Shown here piece by piece: positions 8,332-17,604 of a stretch of DNA of 64,000 bases. The notes under the pieces are model-generated. The model ran no database searches and was not told the DNA's origin. It saw only the letters and a list, made by a program, of their open reading frames with translations. Each line of letters begins with the position of its first letter. Within the stretch, counting starts at the first letter, position 1. This DNA comes from Cyanobium sp. ATX 6A2 (lineage in GTDB: Bacteria > Cyanobacteriota > Cyanobacteriia > PCC-6307 > Cyanobiaceae), in the NCBI RefSeq assembly GCF_024346355.1, contig NZ_JAGQCU010000016.1:1-64000 (forward strand), written 5' to 3'. A program made the position numbers and the translations under genes.

Positions 8332-8799
8332 ATGCTCTCGCGTCAGGCCAGCCACGCCCTCAAGGCCCTGCTGGAGCTGGCGGGCGATCCGCAGCGCTGG
8401 TGCTCCACCCATGCCCTGGCCACGGCCCAGCACCTGCCGGAGCCGATGCTCGAACAACTGCTGCTCCAGCTCCGGCGCGCCGGGGTGCTGGAGGCGCGGC
8501 GTGGCCGCAGCGGTGGCTATCGCCTGCTGCGGCCGGCCAGTGGGATCACAGCGGCCGAGGTGATGGCCGCCCTCAACCATCCGTTCCAGCTCTCCGCCAG
8601 CCCCATCGATCAGCTCGGCGCCGGGGGGGCAGCGGAGCCGGAACCAGCAGCAAGCGCGCAGGTCACGGCGGCCCTGGAGCGGCGCCTGCACCAGGCCCTG
8701 CTGCGCACCTTGAGGGACGTGACCCTGGAGGATCTGCTGTTCGACCTGCGCAGCGCCGAGGCGGCGCAGGCCAGCGCTGGAGGCCTGCTGCTGGGCTGA
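8332..8799 (+). CDS. Rrf2-type winged-helix regulator without Fe-S cysteines
   Basis: A 155-aa DNA-binding protein: [17 protein letters not shown] is the typical Rrf2 opening, followed by a winged helix with the [21 protein letters not shown] segment characteristic of the wing. The Fe-S binding Rrf2 proteins (IscR, NsrR) use three cysteines in the second half; here the only cysteine is in WCSTHA near residue 23, and the corresponding region is an Ala/Gly/Glu-rich linker. It therefore either senses something else or works by dimerisation only. It sits between ubiD (three bases upstream) and aroA (52 bases downstream) on the same strand, so it may regulate this transcript. Confidence 0.8.
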   Translation: MLSRQASHALKALLELAGDPQRWCSTHALATAQHLPEPMLEQLLLQLRRAGVLEARRGRSGGYRLLRPASGITAAEVMAALNHPFQLSASPIDQLGAGGAAEPEPAASAQVTAALERRLHQALLRTLRDVTLEDLLFDLRSAEAAQASAGGLLLG

Positions 8800-8851
8800 A
8801 CGGCTGCCATCAGCGCACTGCATAGGATCGCCGCACCCGACTGCGGGCACC

Positions 8852-10177
8852 TTGGGTCTCCCCTCGCACACCAGCACACCACTGCAGCTCCCTGCTGGCC
8901 GCTGCCTGCGCGGCCGGGTGCGGGTGCCGGGCGACAAGTCGATCTCCCACCGGGCCCTGCTGTTCGGGGCCATCGCCGAGGGCGAAACCCGCATCGAGGG
9001 CCTGCTCCCGGCGGAAGACCCGCTCAGCACCGCCGCCTGCCTGCGCGCCATGGGGGTGACGGTGTCGGAGATCCGCGCCGGTGAGCCAGTGACGGTGCAG
9101 GGGGTGGGGCTCGATGGCTTCCAGGAGGCCCACGACGTGCTCGATTGCGGCAATTCCGGCACCACCATGCGCCTGATGCTGGGCCTGCTGGCCGGGCGGG
9201 TGGGGCGTCACTTCGTGCTCAGCGGCGACGCCTCCCTGCGGGGCCGGCCGATGCGGCGGGTGGGCGCGCCCCTGACGCAGATGGGCGCTGTGATCCACGG
9301 CCGCAGAGACGGCAACTTCGCCCCGCTGGCGGTGCTGGGCCAGCCGCTGCACGGCACCACCATCCACACGCCGGTGGCCTCGGCCCAGGTGAAGAGCGCC
9401 ATCCTGCTGGCGGCCCTCACCGCCGAGGGCCCCACCACCGTGATCGAGCCGGCCCAGAGCCGCGACCACAGCGAGCGCATGCTGCGGGCCTTCGGGGCCC
9501 GGCTGCAGGTGGGCGGGCCCGGCCTTACCGAGGTGACCCTCACCCCCGGCCACGCCCTGCGGGGCCAGAGCGTGGTGGTGCCGGGCGACATCAGCTCCGC
9601 CGCCTTCTGGCTGGTGGCCGCCGCCATCACCCCCGGCGCCGCGCTCACGGTGGAGAACGTGGGGCTCAACCCCAGCCGCACCGGCATCCTCGAGGTGCTG
9701 GAGCAGATGGGCGCCCGCATCGTGGTGCTCAACGCGCGCGATGTGGCCGGCGAGCCGGTGGGCGATCTGCAGGTGTCTCACGGGCCGTTGCAGGCCTTCG
9801 AGATCGGCGGTGAGCTGATCCCCCGCCTGGTGGACGAGATCCCGGTGCTGGCGGTGGCCGCCTGCGCCGCCGAGGGCACCAGCCGGGTCCGCGATGCCGC
9901 CGAGCTGCGCGTGAAGGAAACCGACCGCCTGGCGGTGATGGCGCGCCAACTCGGGGCCATGGGCGCCCGCATCGAGGCGTTCGACGACGGCCTGGCCATC
10001 GCCGGCAACACCGAACTCCACGGCGCCGATGTGGACAGCGAGACCGATCACCGCGTGGCCATGAGCCTGGCGGTGGCTGCGGGCATCGCCCGCGGCAGCA
10101 CCACCCTGCACGGCCCCGAGGCGGCGGCCGTGTCCTACCCGGGCTTCTGGGATGACCTCGAGCGGCTGCGCAGCTGA
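8852..10177 (+). CDS. aroA: 3-phosphoshikimate 1-carboxyvinyltransferase (EPSP synthase)
   Basis: Sixth step of the shikimate pathway: joins shikimate-3-phosphate and phosphoenolpyruvate. The 441-aa protein has the substrate-binding PGDKSISHR at residues 26-34, GNSGTTMRL near residue 105, the RDHSERML loop, LNPSRTG and the C-terminal [13 protein letters not shown]. The annotated start is TTG; no ATG or GTG lies between it and the conserved VPGDKS motif except internal valines, and the ribosome-binding site is weak. The last 26 bases overlap the start of the mnmD-like gene in another frame, so the two are probably translated from one mRNA. Confidence 0.95.
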   Translation: MGLPSHTSTPLQLPAGRCLRGRVRVPGDKSISHRALLFGAIAEGETRIEGLLPAEDPLSTAACLRAMGVTVSEIRAGEPVTVQGVGLDGFQEAHDVLDCGNSGTTMRLMLGLLAGRVGRHFVLSGDASLRGRPMRRVGAPLTQMGAVIHGRRDGNFAPLAVLGQPLHGTTIHTPVASAQVKSAILLAALTAEGPTTVIEPAQSRDHSERMLRAFGARLQVGGPGLTEVTLTPGHALRGQSVVVPGDISSAAFWLVAAAITPGAALTVENVGLNPSRTGILEVLEQMGARIVVLNARDVAGEPVGDLQVSHGPLQAFEIGGELIPRLVDEIPVLAVAACAAEGTSRVRDAAELRVKETDRLAVMARQLGAMGARIEAFDDGLAIAGNTELHGADVDSETDHRVAMSLAVAAGIARGSTTLHGPEAAAVSYPGFWDDLERLRS

Positions 10178-11192
10178 AGCAGGCCCGAATCGGCCGGATG
10201 GGACGCCTGGTCTGAGGTCCCGGTCCGGCGCCGACGGCAGCTTCAGCCTCTGGAGCGAGCACTTCGGCGAGGGCTTCCACGGGCCGATCGGTGCCCTCAG
10301 CGAGGCCCGAGCCAAGTTCGTGCAGCCGGCCGAGCTGGAGCGCTTCAGCCCCGGCCAACGGCTGGTGGTGGTGGATGTATGCTTCGGCCTGGGCACCAAC
10401 AGCGCCGCCCTGCTGGAGGCGGCCTCAGGGCGAGGGCTGACGCTGCAGATCTGGGGCCTGGAGCTGGATCCCCAGCCGCTGCGTCAGGCCCTGGCTTCTG
10501 AACCCTTCCGCCGCCAGTGGCAACCCGGCACCGTGGCGCTGTTCAGGAGCCTGCTGGAGCACGGCGGCTGGAGCCAAGGCGACATCCGAAGCAGCAACCA
10601 AGACAGCACGGCCCGGCTGCTCTGGGGCGATGCCCGCAGCCGGCTGGGCGACCTGCTGGAGCGGCAGCAGCTGGCCGGCCGCTGCGATCTGGTGCTGCTC
10701 GATGCCTTCTCCCCCCGGCGCTGTCCCGAGCTCTGGAGCCTGGAGTTTCTGAGCGCCCTGGCCCGGCTGCTACGGCCCGACGGCCGCCTGCTCACCTACT
10801 GCTGCGCCGCCGCCGTGCGCCGCAGCCTGCAGCTGGCAGGGCTGCAGCTGGCCTCGATCCCGCCACCTCCGCAGCAGGGGGCCGCGGACCCATCCCCGCG
10901 GATCGCCCCCTGGAGCTATGGCACCGCCGCCAGCCCTTCTCTCCTGCCGATCGGCACCGAACCAGACAGCCCCCTGCGGCCGCTCACAGCGATGGAGATC
11001 GAGCACCTCGGCACCCGTGCCGCCGAGCCCTACCGCGACCCCGGCGGCCAGGCCGTCGCCGCCGCGATCCTGGCGGCGCGGCGACGGGCCCAGGCAGCCA
11101 GCGGCGCCGGCCCCACCAGCGCCTGGCGGCGCCGCTGGGGACTGGAGGGGCACACACGGGCCAGCGCCAAGCCCCCTCGGCAGCCCACGTAG
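10152..11192 (+). CDS. MnmD-like tRNA-modifying methyltransferase (DUF752)
   Basis: A stand-alone SAM-dependent methyltransferase resembling the MnmD half of E. coli MnmC, which finishes 5-methylaminomethyl-2-thiouridine at the tRNA wobble position. The 346-aa protein has [16 protein letters not shown] (family N-terminal mark), the SAM-binding [12 protein letters not shown] around residue 75, LLWGDAR, and the LLDAFSP motif. The FAD oxidase half of MnmC is absent, as in many cyanobacteria. About 100 residues at the C-terminus are Ala/Arg/Pro-rich and poorly ordered. It starts inside the aroA 3' end and its stop is 28 bases before glmU; a later start is possible because the first 28 residues are not obviously conserved. 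Confidence 0.82.
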   Translation: MTSSGCAAEAGPNRPDGTPGLRSRSGADGSFSLWSEHFGEGFHGPIGALSEARAKFVQPAELERFSPGQRLVVVDVCFGLGTNSAALLEAASGRGLTLQIWGLELDPQPLRQALASEPFRRQWQPGTVALFRSLLEHGGWSQGDIRSSNQDSTARLLWGDARSRLGDLLERQQLAGRCDLVLLDAFSPRRCPELWSLEFLSALARLLRPDGRLLTYCCAAAVRRSLQLAGLQLASIPPPPQQGAADPSPRIAPWSYGTAASPSLLPIGTEPDSPLRPLTAMEIEHLGTRAAEPYRDPGGQAVAAAILAARRRAQAASGAGPTSAWRRRWGLEGHTRASAKPPRQPT

Positions 11193-11220
11193 ATTCCCGC
11201 CCAGTTGCTCCGCCCCGCCG

Positions 11221-12570
11221 ATGCTCGCCGTTGCCGTGCTGGCCGCCGGAAAGGGCACCCGCATGAAGAGCGACCTGCCCAAGGTGCTCCAGCCCCTGGC
11301 CGGAGCCACCCTGGTGGAGCGGGTGCTCACCAGCTGCGAGCGACTCAGCCCGCAGCGGCGGCTGCTGATCGTGGGCCACCAGTCCGAGCGGGTGGAGCAG
11401 TCGCTGGCCCGGCACGAGGGTCTGGAGTTCGTGCTGCAGCAGCCCCAGAACGGCACCGGCCATGCCGTGCAGCAACTGCTCGAGCCCCTGGCCGGCTTCA
11501 GCGGCGAGCTGCTGGTGCTCAACGGAGATGTGCCGCTGCTGAGGCCCGAAACCCTCGAGCAGCTGCTGGAGACCCACCGCGCCAATGGCGCCGCGGTGAC
11601 CCTGCTCAGCGCCCGGCTGGCCGATCCCAGCGGTTACGGCCGCGTGCTGGCGGCCGAGGACGGCCGGGTGCAGCAGATCGTGGAGCACCGCGACTGCAGT
11701 GAGGCAGAACGGCAGATCAACCGGATCAACGCCGGCATTTACTGCTTCAACTGGGAAAAGCTGGCGGCGGTGCTGCCCCGGCTGCGCAGCGACAACGACC
11801 AGGGCGAGCTCTACCTCACCGACACGGTGGCCCTGCTCAGCCCGGCCATGCACCTGGAGGTGGCCGATGCCGACGAGATCAACGGCATCAACGACCGCAT
11901 CCAGCTGGCCCAGTGCGAGGCGGTGCTGCAGCAGCGGCTGCGGGAGCACTGGATGCGCGAGGGGGTGACCTTTACCGATCCGGCCAGCTGCACTCTCAGC
12001 GACGGCACCCGCTTCGGCCGCGACGTGGTGGTAGAGCCCCAGTGCCACTTCCGCGGCAACACCACCATCGGCCCGGGCTGCCGCGTCGGCCCGGGCTGCC
12101 TGATCGAGGACAGCCAGGTGGGCGAGGGCAGCCAGATCCTCCATGCGGTGCTGCGCGAGGCCGGCGTGGGCCCGGGTTGCACGGTGGGCCCCTTCACCCA
12201 GCTGCGACCCGGGGCCCTGCTGGCGGCGGGCTGTCATGTGGGCAACTTCGTGGAGGTGAAGAACAGCACCCTGGCCGAAGGGGTGAAGGTGAACCACCTC
12301 AGCTACATCGGCGATGCCGATCTCGGTGCCGGAGTCAATGTGGGCGCCGGCACGATCACCGCCAACTACGACGGGGTGCGCAAGCACCGCACCGTGATCG
12401 GAGCCGGCAGCAAGACCGGCGCCAACTCGGTGCTGGTGGCACCGATCACGCTCGGTGCCAACGTGACCGTGGGCGCCGGCTCCACCCTCACCCGGGACGT
12501 GCCCAGCGGCGCCCTGGCCCTGGGCCGCGCCCGCCAGTTGGTGAAGGAGGACTGGACCGGACCGCGCTAG
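11221..12570 (+). CDS. glmU: Bifunctional UDP-GlcNAc pyrophosphorylase / GlcN-1-P acetyltransferase
   Basis: Makes UDP-N-acetylglucosamine for peptidoglycan and lipopolysaccharide in two steps. The 449-aa protein has an N-terminal nucleotidyltransferase domain (LAAGKGTRM at residues 7-15, [17 protein letters not shown]) and a C-terminal left-handed beta-helix made of hexapeptide repeats (from about residue 245), with the catalytic-His motif VNHLSYIGD and the NYDGVRKH loop. An open frame continues about 300 bases upstream inside the previous gene, but the ATG at 11221 begins directly with the conserved fold and matches the family length. It ends the aroA-mnmD-glmU run; the following stretch is gene-poor. 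Confidence 0.96.
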   Translation: MLAVAVLAAGKGTRMKSDLPKVLQPLAGATLVERVLTSCERLSPQRRLLIVGHQSERVEQSLARHEGLEFVLQQPQNGTGHAVQQLLEPLAGFSGELLVLNGDVPLLRPETLEQLLETHRANGAAVTLLSARLADPSGYGRVLAAEDGRVQQIVEHRDCSEAERQINRINAGIYCFNWEKLAAVLPRLRSDNDQGELYLTDTVALLSPAMHLEVADADEINGINDRIQLAQCEAVLQQRLREHWMREGVTFTDPASCTLSDGTRFGRDVVVEPQCHFRGNTTIGPGCRVGPGCLIEDSQVGEGSQILHAVLREAGVGPGCTVGPFTQLRPGALLAAGCHVGNFVEVKNSTLAEGVKVNHLSYIGDADLGAGVNVGAGTITANYDGVRKHRTVIGAGSKTGANSVLVAPITLGANVTVGAGSTLTRDVPSGALALGRARQLVKEDWTGPR

Positions 12571-12909
12571 CGCATCTGAGTACATGGGGCTCTAGCTGCT
12601 CTGTAGCTGGCATCGGCGCTGGCGCACGCAAAACGATGCCGGTGACGATGAAGGTTCTCGGCACCCGAATGAGCCCTGCGTCAATAAAGGATTGAGAGCG
12701 GTGCACGGCAAACCTGATGGCCACATTGGTGAGGGGGGCGTTCTGGCGGTCCTGGCAGTAGCGCGATGAGAGATGGTGGGCCGGGGCACCGCTTGTCCCC
12801 GTGCTCCGATCTGGTGCAAGTCTGATTTGGCGTCTCCGATCTGGCGTCGATGAATCATCCTGACTCCGTTCAGTTCAGGAGGTGGGCGGCCAACCCGGCG
12901 AGCCAAGAA
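12571..12909. other. Gene-free stretch between glmU and the AT-rich island
   Basis: I see no gene that can be supported here. Short open frames exist on the minus strand (one begins at 12906) but show no family feature. Two exact copies of the 11-mer CTCCGATCTGG lie at 12804-12814 and 12834-12844, 30 bases apart, with a degenerate third copy between them. The stretch may be the remnant of a decayed gene or the left edge of an insertion; composition falls from GC-rich to AT-rich across it. No transposase fragment or target-site duplication could be recognised. Confidence 0.4.
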
Positions 12910-12964
12910 TTTACAAAACTGTGGCGCTTGCTACATTCCTGTAGTACGCTAGTGCGAATTCACT
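12910..12964 (+). promoter_or_regulatory. Candidate promoter with two palindromes
   Basis: TTTACA at 12910-12915 and TACATT at 12932-12937, 16 bases apart, resemble -35 and -10 boxes and lie about 60 bases before the start of the membrane-anchored unknown gene. The -10 box sits inside an inverted repeat (CTACA, loop TTCC, TGTAG; 12931-12944), and a second one follows (AGTG at 12951-12954 with CACT at 12961-12964 around CGAATT). Either could be an operator. This is pattern reading only; no transcription start is known. Confidence 0.35.
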
Positions 12965-12993
12965 GATACCATTATGTTGTTGCTTCCCTATGA

Positions 12994-13611
12994 ATGGCGG
13001 ACGACGACCCAACTGGAGGGATTGGATCAAAGTATTTTGCATTAGCTGCAGTGGCAGTAACTGCCTTGTTCCTCGGTTTTTTATGGGGCAATCAAAGCAA
13101 GACGGGCAAGCTTACAATAGGTGACAGCGGCGTTCACGTTGAGATATCAGACCGCGAGCGAATCGAGTCAGTCATAGATAAGCTGCTTAATGAGAATACG
13201 ACCAGTCCCTACGAACGACAAGCGCTGATTACACATATGATAAGTGTCATTCGAAAGCACGCCCATGAATCAGATATAGGGCAGGAGATAGTTGAAGCCG
13301 CGAATAAAAGCGAAGGCCCATTTTATTGGGAGTACAGAGATGTAGATGTTCGCTACGATCCGACAATTTCGGCTCCAATTTTCTATGTATGCAAAGAGGA
13401 TACAAGCCTGCAGGGGGTTATCAGTGTGCAGGTATTAGACGGTAACAATGGATTCATGGACGTCGGCAAAGAGCACCAGGCTATTCCGCACAAGCAATGT
13501 GGAACAGATCAAAGCGTTGTCTTTACGGGCTACAAAGAGTTGGTTGAAGCCGCAGAGGCACCTGGTCGACTTGCAAAAGCCAGAAAAGTCGTTACCTTCC
13601 CAAGAAGGTAA
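12994..13611 (+). CDS. Unknown membrane-anchored protein of the AT-rich island
   Basis: Not recognised. The 205-aa product has a short cytoplasmic N-terminus (MADDDPTGG), one transmembrane segment at about residues 14-30 (YFALAAVAVTALFLGFLWG), and a soluble part of about 170 residues probably outside the membrane. That part contains a helical region (VIDKLLNENTT, ALITHMISVIRKHAHES) and a beta-rich region with two cysteines (VCKED, KQCGTD) that could form a disulfide. The DNA is far less GC-rich than the flanking genes (27 G/C of 60 at 13141-13200), which points to recent acquisition. The second gene of the pair, a small secreted protein, follows 22 bases downstream. No ribosome-binding site is obvious before the ATG. 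Confidence 0.7.
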   Translation: MADDDPTGGIGSKYFALAAVAVTALFLGFLWGNQSKTGKLTIGDSGVHVEISDRERIESVIDKLLNENTTSPYERQALITHMISVIRKHAHESDIGQEIVEAANKSEGPFYWEYRDVDVRYDPTISAPIFYVCKEDTSLQGVISVQVLDGNNGFMDVGKEHQAIPHKQCGTDQSVVFTGYKELVEAAEAPGRLAKARKVVTFPRR

Positions 13612-13633
13612 ACGCGCCAAGAGGAGGGCGTCG

Positions 13634-13798
13634 ATGACGAGACTAAAGGCACTGCTGGCCGCTGTTGCGGTTGGTTTTATTGGAGTAATGGTTGCTTGGC
13701 CTCAGATCGCAGAGGCAGCCTGTACTTACAAAGGCCAGGAGTTCCCCGAAGGAACCGTTATTGAGGGAAGAGTCTGCAAGGGCGGCAAATGGCAGTAG
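13634..13798 (+). CDS. 54-aa secreted cysteine-pair peptide
   Basis: A tiny gene in the AT-rich island. An open frame extends farther upstream over the previous gene, but the ATG at 13634 is preceded by AGAGGAGGG at good spacing and opens a textbook Sec signal peptide: MTRLK, a hydrophobic core to about residue 22, and AEA before the predicted cut after residue 28. The mature part would be only 26 residues, beginning ACTYKGQEF and ending CKGGKWQ, with two cysteines that can pair. The spacing of Cys, Gly and the final Gly-Lys-Trp recalls short von Willebrand C-like or DUF1496-like modules, but this is a resemblance only. Function is unknown; it probably shares a transcript with the membrane-anchored protein. 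Confidence 0.7.
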   Translation: MTRLKALLAAVAVGFIGVMVAWPQIAEAACTYKGQEFPEGTVIEGRVCKGGKWQ

Positions 13799-13811
13799 CC
13801 CAGGCCTATCG

Positions 13812-15242
13812 CTAGGGACCGGCCAGCTGCGACCTGAACGCTTGCAGCAGCGGCAGCAGGCGCTCCAGCGCGACGCTGCGGCTGGCCTTGAGCAGCACCA
13901 CATCGCCGGACTCCAGCCAGTCCCGCAACGGCTCGGCCGCCTGCTCGGGGGTGGGCACCCGAGCAAGTCGCGGCAGCGCCGCCGCGGTCGCGGCCATGGC
14001 GTCGCCCTCGGCGCCGCCCACCACCAGCACCAGGCCATCGAGGCCGAGCTCCACGGCCCGCTCCGCCACCTGGCGGTGCAGCTCCACGCCACGCTCGCCG
14101 AGCTCCAGCATCGTGCCCAGCACGGCGTAGCGGCGGCCGCCCTGCTGGCGCGCCAGCAGCTCCAGGGAGGCCAGCATCGCCTCCGGTGAGGCGTTGTACG
14201 TCTCATCGAGGATCGTCACCCCGGCGAGCTCAAGGCGCCGGCTGCGGCCACCCGGCAGGTCCACGGCCAGGGGCTGCCAGCGAGCGGGCGGTAGGCCCAG
14301 CTCCTGGGCCACCGCCAGCGCGAGCATCAGGTTGCGGGCCTGGTGTCGGCCCTCCAGGGGCAGCGGCAGACACACCCCGGCGACCTCCAGGCAGCCGGCC
14401 GCCTCATCGAGCACACCCACCAGCTCAGCGTCGTCCTCCCCGGGATCGCCGCACAGGGCCACCCGCAGCACCCGCCCGCTCCACACCCGGGTCAGGCTGG
14501 CATCGAGCAGGGGATCGCCGGACGGAATCACCACCACGCCCCCGGGCGCCAGACCGGTGACGATCTCGCACTTGGCCGTGCCGATGGCCTCGCGGCTGCC
14601 GAGACGGCCGATGTGGGCGGTGCCGAGGTTGGTGATCACCGCCACATCGGGGCGGGCGCAGCGGCTCAGCCGCTCGATCTCACCCAGCCCGCGCATGCCC
14701 ATCTCCACCACCACGGCGCAGTGCCCGGCGCCGGCCCTGAGCAGGGTGAGGGGCACACCCACGTCGTTGTTCTCATTGCCGCTGGAGGCGAGCACCGGGC
14801 CGAGGGGAGCCAGGACGGCGCGGATCAGCTCCCGGGTGCTGGTCTTGCCGGCCGAGCCGGTCACCGCCACCACCGGCGCCGCGAGCCGCTCACGCCACAG
14901 CCGACCCAGGTCCTGATAGGCCTGCAGGGTGTCGTCCACCAGCCACAGGGCCGCGCCGGCCGCCGCCGCCGCTGCCCTGAGCTCCGCCAGGTCGGCGCCG
15001 CTCAGGCGGTCACGCTGGGCCACCAGGGCCCTACTGCCGGCGGCCAGGGCCTGCCGCAGAAAGCGGTGCCCGTCGAAGCGTTCCCCCACCAGCGCCAGGA
15101 ACACTCCACCAGCGCTGAGACGCCGGCTGTCGGTGCTCACCAGCAGGGGCTCAACGGCCAAGGGTGCCGCGGGGGTGAGGGGAGGTCCCCAGAGCTCATG
15201 CAACTGCTGGAGATCAAGCGACATCGGCGGCGCCCGCGGCAT
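13812..15242 (-). CDS. murF: UDP-MurNAc-tripeptide--D-Ala-D-Ala ligase
   Basis: The last cytoplasmic Mur ligase: adds D-Ala-D-Ala to UDP-MurNAc-tripeptide using ATP. The 476-aa protein has the N-terminal UDP-binding part (VSTDSRRLSAGGVFLAL), the P-loop VTGSAGKTSTREL, GNENNDVGVPLTLL, MGMRGLGEI and the C-terminal ILDETYNASPEAM motif typical of MurF. An alternative start six codons downstream (MSLDLQQL) is equally plausible. The start overlaps the 3' end of the unknown membrane protein upstream, so it is translated in a unit with it and probably glgA. Its stop faces the small secreted gene of the island with 13 bases between them. Confidence 0.94.
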   Translation of the reverse strand: MPRAPPMSLDLQQLHELWGPPLTPAAPLAVEPLLVSTDSRRLSAGGVFLALVGERFDGHRFLRQALAAGSRALVAQRDRLSGADLAELRAAAAAAGAALWLVDDTLQAYQDLGRLWRERLAAPVVAVTGSAGKTSTRELIRAVLAPLGPVLASSGNENNDVGVPLTLLRAGAGHCAVVVEMGMRGLGEIERLSRCARPDVAVITNLGTAHIGRLGSREAIGTAKCEIVTGLAPGGVVVIPSGDPLLDASLTRVWSGRVLRVALCGDPGEDDAELVGVLDEAAGCLEVAGVCLPLPLEGRHQARNLMLALAVAQELGLPPARWQPLAVDLPGGRSRRLELAGVTILDETYNASPEAMLASLELLARQQGGRRYAVLGTMLELGERGVELHRQVAERAVELGLDGLVLVVGGAEGDAMAATAAALPRLARVPTPEQAAEPLRDWLESGDVVLLKASRSVALERLLPLLQAFRSQLAGP

Positions 15243-16032
15243 CGAGCAGGATCATGCCCGAGCCCACCCGGGCGGTCCGTCCCAGCAGGCGCCCCGATCC
15301 ATCCACCAGCTCCAGACGCTCGTAGCCCAGCTCCAGGGCCCGGAGCCGCCACGCCTCGGCCTGGCGCTGCTGCTCACCGCTGACCAGGCTCTGGAAGCCG
15401 GCCGTGAGCTCCAGTCGCAAGCAAGCGAAGACAGGCCGCTCGCGCGCGGCCAGCACCAGCCGGCGGGGATCGGCCGGCTGCAGCAGCGCCAGCAGTGGAT
15501 CGGGGCTGGGCCCAGGCGGGGCGGGGCCCGCCGGGGCGGGGGGCCGGGACCTGTCGAGCGGTGTCCGGGGCGCAAGCTCAGCGGCCTCTTCGCCGGCAGC
15601 GCCGGCAGCGCCGCCGGCTGGCTCCTGAACCTGGCTCGCCTCGCTCTGGGTCAGCTCGTCGAGCGCCGCCGACCGAGGCGGGGAGGAAGAGGGGGAGAGA
15701 GGCGGTGAGGGAGGCGGGGGCGCGGAGCGGACCCGGGGCTCCGGCAACGCGTTCAAGGCCAGCACCAGCAGCGCAACCGCGGTGGCCACCGCCAGGGCGA
15801 GCAGCAGGGGCCAGAACCAGGGCGCGAGGCGGCGGGGCCAGAGGGCCGGCACGGGCAGATCGCCCTGCCAGTTGCGCCGGCTCAGCTCCCAGACGCGCAG
15901 CCGCAGCGAGGCCAGTACGGCCCGCAGATCCCGCCGCAGCAGCTTCCAGGGATCCTCGTAGGGGGCAGGCAGGTCGCGACCACCAGGCAGATCCCGGCCC
16001 GCCGGGGATGGAGCCGGCCGCTGCTCGCCCAC
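15214..16032 (-). CDS. Unknown single-pass membrane protein
   Basis: Not assigned to a family. With the GTG at 16032 the product is 272 aa: a basic amphipathic N-terminal part (about 60 residues), one transmembrane segment (about residues 68-93, FWPLLLALAVATAVALLVLAL), a long Pro/Ser/Ala-rich spacer and a compact C-terminal domain of about 95 residues (from DPLLALLQPADPR to GMILLDAAG) that looks folded. An open frame continues upstream into glgA, where the other frame clearly codes, so the start was placed after the glgA stop. The long spacer suggests that the C-terminal domain is held away from the membrane. It sits between glgA and murF and overlaps the murF start. Confidence 0.65.
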   Translation of the reverse strand: MGEQRPAPSPAGRDLPGGRDLPAPYEDPWKLLRRDLRAVLASLRLRVWELSRRNWQGDLPVPALWPRRLAPWFWPLLLALAVATAVALLVLALNALPEPRVRSAPPPPSPPLSPSSSPPRSAALDELTQSEASQVQEPAGGAAGAAGEEAAELAPRTPLDRSRPPAPAGPAPPGPSPDPLLALLQPADPRRLVLAARERPVFACLRLELTAGFQSLVSGEQQRQAEAWRLRALELGYERLELVDGSGRLLGRTARVGSGMILLDAAGAADVA

Positions 16033-16042
16033 CGGCCCGGGC

Positions 16043-17527
16043 CTAGCGACGCTTGAGCAGAGCCCCGAGCCCCCGGCGGCTGGGGTCGGCATCCTGACCC
16101 TGGGAGAACTGCTCCACCGCCGCCGCCTCGGGCGTGGGCTCCTTGACGCCGCAGACCTCGCGGTACATGGCGTCGTAGGCCAGGGCCGAGCGGTCCCAGC
16201 TGAAGTCGACGGCCATGGCCCGGCGCTGCAGCTGGGACCAGGCGAGCGGATTGCGGTAGGCCTCCCAGGAGCGCACGATCGCGGTGTAAAAGTCGATCGG
16301 TTCGTAGCGGTCGAAGCCGTAGCCGGTGCCGCTGCCCTTGCCCCCCTCAGCGCCGGGGTCGTTGGGGGGCACCGTGTCCACCAGGCCACCCACCCGGCGC
16401 ACCACGGGGATGGAGCCATAGCGCATGGCCAGCATCTGGCTGATGCCGCAGGGCTCGAAGCGGCTGGGCATCAGGAAGGCGTCGCTGCCGCCATAGATCA
16501 GGCGGGAGAGGGCGTCGTCGTAGGTGAGGAACACGGCGAAGCGACCCGGTTGGCGGGAGGCCATCTGCCACAGACCCGACTCATAGGTCCGATCGCCCGT
16601 GCCCAGCACCACGATCTGGCTGTCGGTGTAGGCCAGGGCGCGATCGGCCACCTGCAGCAACAGATCCACCCCCTTCTGATCCACCAGCCGGCTCACCATC
16701 GCCATCAGGTAGCTGCGGGGATTCACCGTGAGGCCGAAGCGCTCCTGCAGCGCCCGCTTGTTGGTCTCCCGTGGAGCCAGATCGTCGCCACTGAAGCGGG
16801 CCGGCAGGGTGGCGTCGGTGGCTGGATTCCAGGCCTCGGTGTCAATGCCGTTGAGGATCCCGCGCAGCTTGCCGCTGACGAAATTGAGCAGCCCCTCGAG
16901 TCCATCCCCGTACTCGGCGGTGCGGATCTCCTGGGCGTAGGTGGGCGACACGGCATTGACACTGTCGGCGTAGAGCAGGGCCGCCGCCATGGTGTGATCA
17001 CCCTGCATGTACCAGGGGCACCAGGTCATGCGGTCGAGCTTCCAGCGCCAGGGGCCCTGATAGCGGAGGTTGTGAATGGTGAACACGGTGCTCACCTCCG
17101 GGTCCTGATGCATCCACACCGGCAGCATGCCGGTGTGCCAGTCGTGGCAGTGCAGCACCTGGGGTTTCCAGTGGTGCCAGCAGAACTCGGCGGTGGCACT
17201 GGCGAAGAAGGTGAAGCGCCAGTCCTCGTCCTCACCGCCGTAGATGCGCTCGGCGTCGAACACCGGATGGCCCACCAGATAGAGGGGCAGCCCGCTCACA
17301 GGGTGCGCGGTCTGGAACACGGCGAAGTCGTTGCCCATGGTGTGGCCACGCCACACCGGCTGCTCGGGGATGCTCAGCAGCGACCAGAGCCTGCCGTAGC
17401 CGGGGATGATCGTGCGCACGTCGTGGCCGAACCCGGCCAGCGCCGGCGGCAGGGAGCCCACCACATCACCCATGCCACCCACCTTGATCAGGGGTGCGCA
17501 TTCGGCGGCGGCAAACAGGATCCGCAT
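16043..17527 (-). CDS. glgA: Glycogen synthase (ADP-glucose type)
   Basis: Transfers glucose from ADP-glucose to alpha-1,4-glucan chains. The 494-aa GT5 enzyme starts [18 protein letters not shown], where KVGGMGDV is the ADP-glucose-binding signature at residues 15-22. Other marks are [31 protein letters not shown] and the C-terminal [10 protein letters not shown] with its catalytic-site Glu and Cys-Gly. GlgB, which adds the branches, lies 35 kb away in this window, so the glycogen genes are dispersed. The gene is followed ten bases later by the unknown membrane protein and murF. The C-terminal tail after GVKEPTPE is variable. Confidence 0.95.
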   Translation of the reverse strand: MRILFAAAECAPLIKVGGMGDVVGSLPPALAGFGHDVRTIIPGYGRLWSLLSIPEQPVWRGHTMGNDFAVFQTAHPVSGLPLYLVGHPVFDAERIYGGEDEDWRFTFFASATAEFCWHHWKPQVLHCHDWHTGMLPVWMHQDPEVSTVFTIHNLRYQGPWRWKLDRMTWCPWYMQGDHTMAAALLYADSVNAVSPTYAQEIRTAEYGDGLEGLLNFVSGKLRGILNGIDTEAWNPATDATLPARFSGDDLAPRETNKRALQERFGLTVNPRSYLMAMVSRLVDQKGVDLLLQVADRALAYTDSQIVVLGTGDRTYESGLWQMASRQPGRFAVFLTYDDALSRLIYGGSDAFLMPSRFEPCGISQMLAMRYGSIPVVRRVGGLVDTVPPNDPGAEGGKGSGTGYGFDRYEPIDFYTAIVRSWEAYRNPLAWSQLQRRAMAVDFSWDRSALAYDAMYREVCGVKEPTPEAAAVEQFSQGQDADPSRRGLGALLKRR

Positions 17528-17604
17528 CCAGGCACTGCTACAGGTGGGCGCAACTGTAGGGGTGGTGCGTGGTCGCTCCCTCAGCAGGGCTGAGGCGGCT
17601 GGCC

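Noticed and set aside
12592-12906. A 104-codon minus-strand frame as a gene between glmU and the island
   Set aside because: No family features, no ribosome-binding site and irregular composition; another frame across the same bases looks no worse, so nothing is supported.
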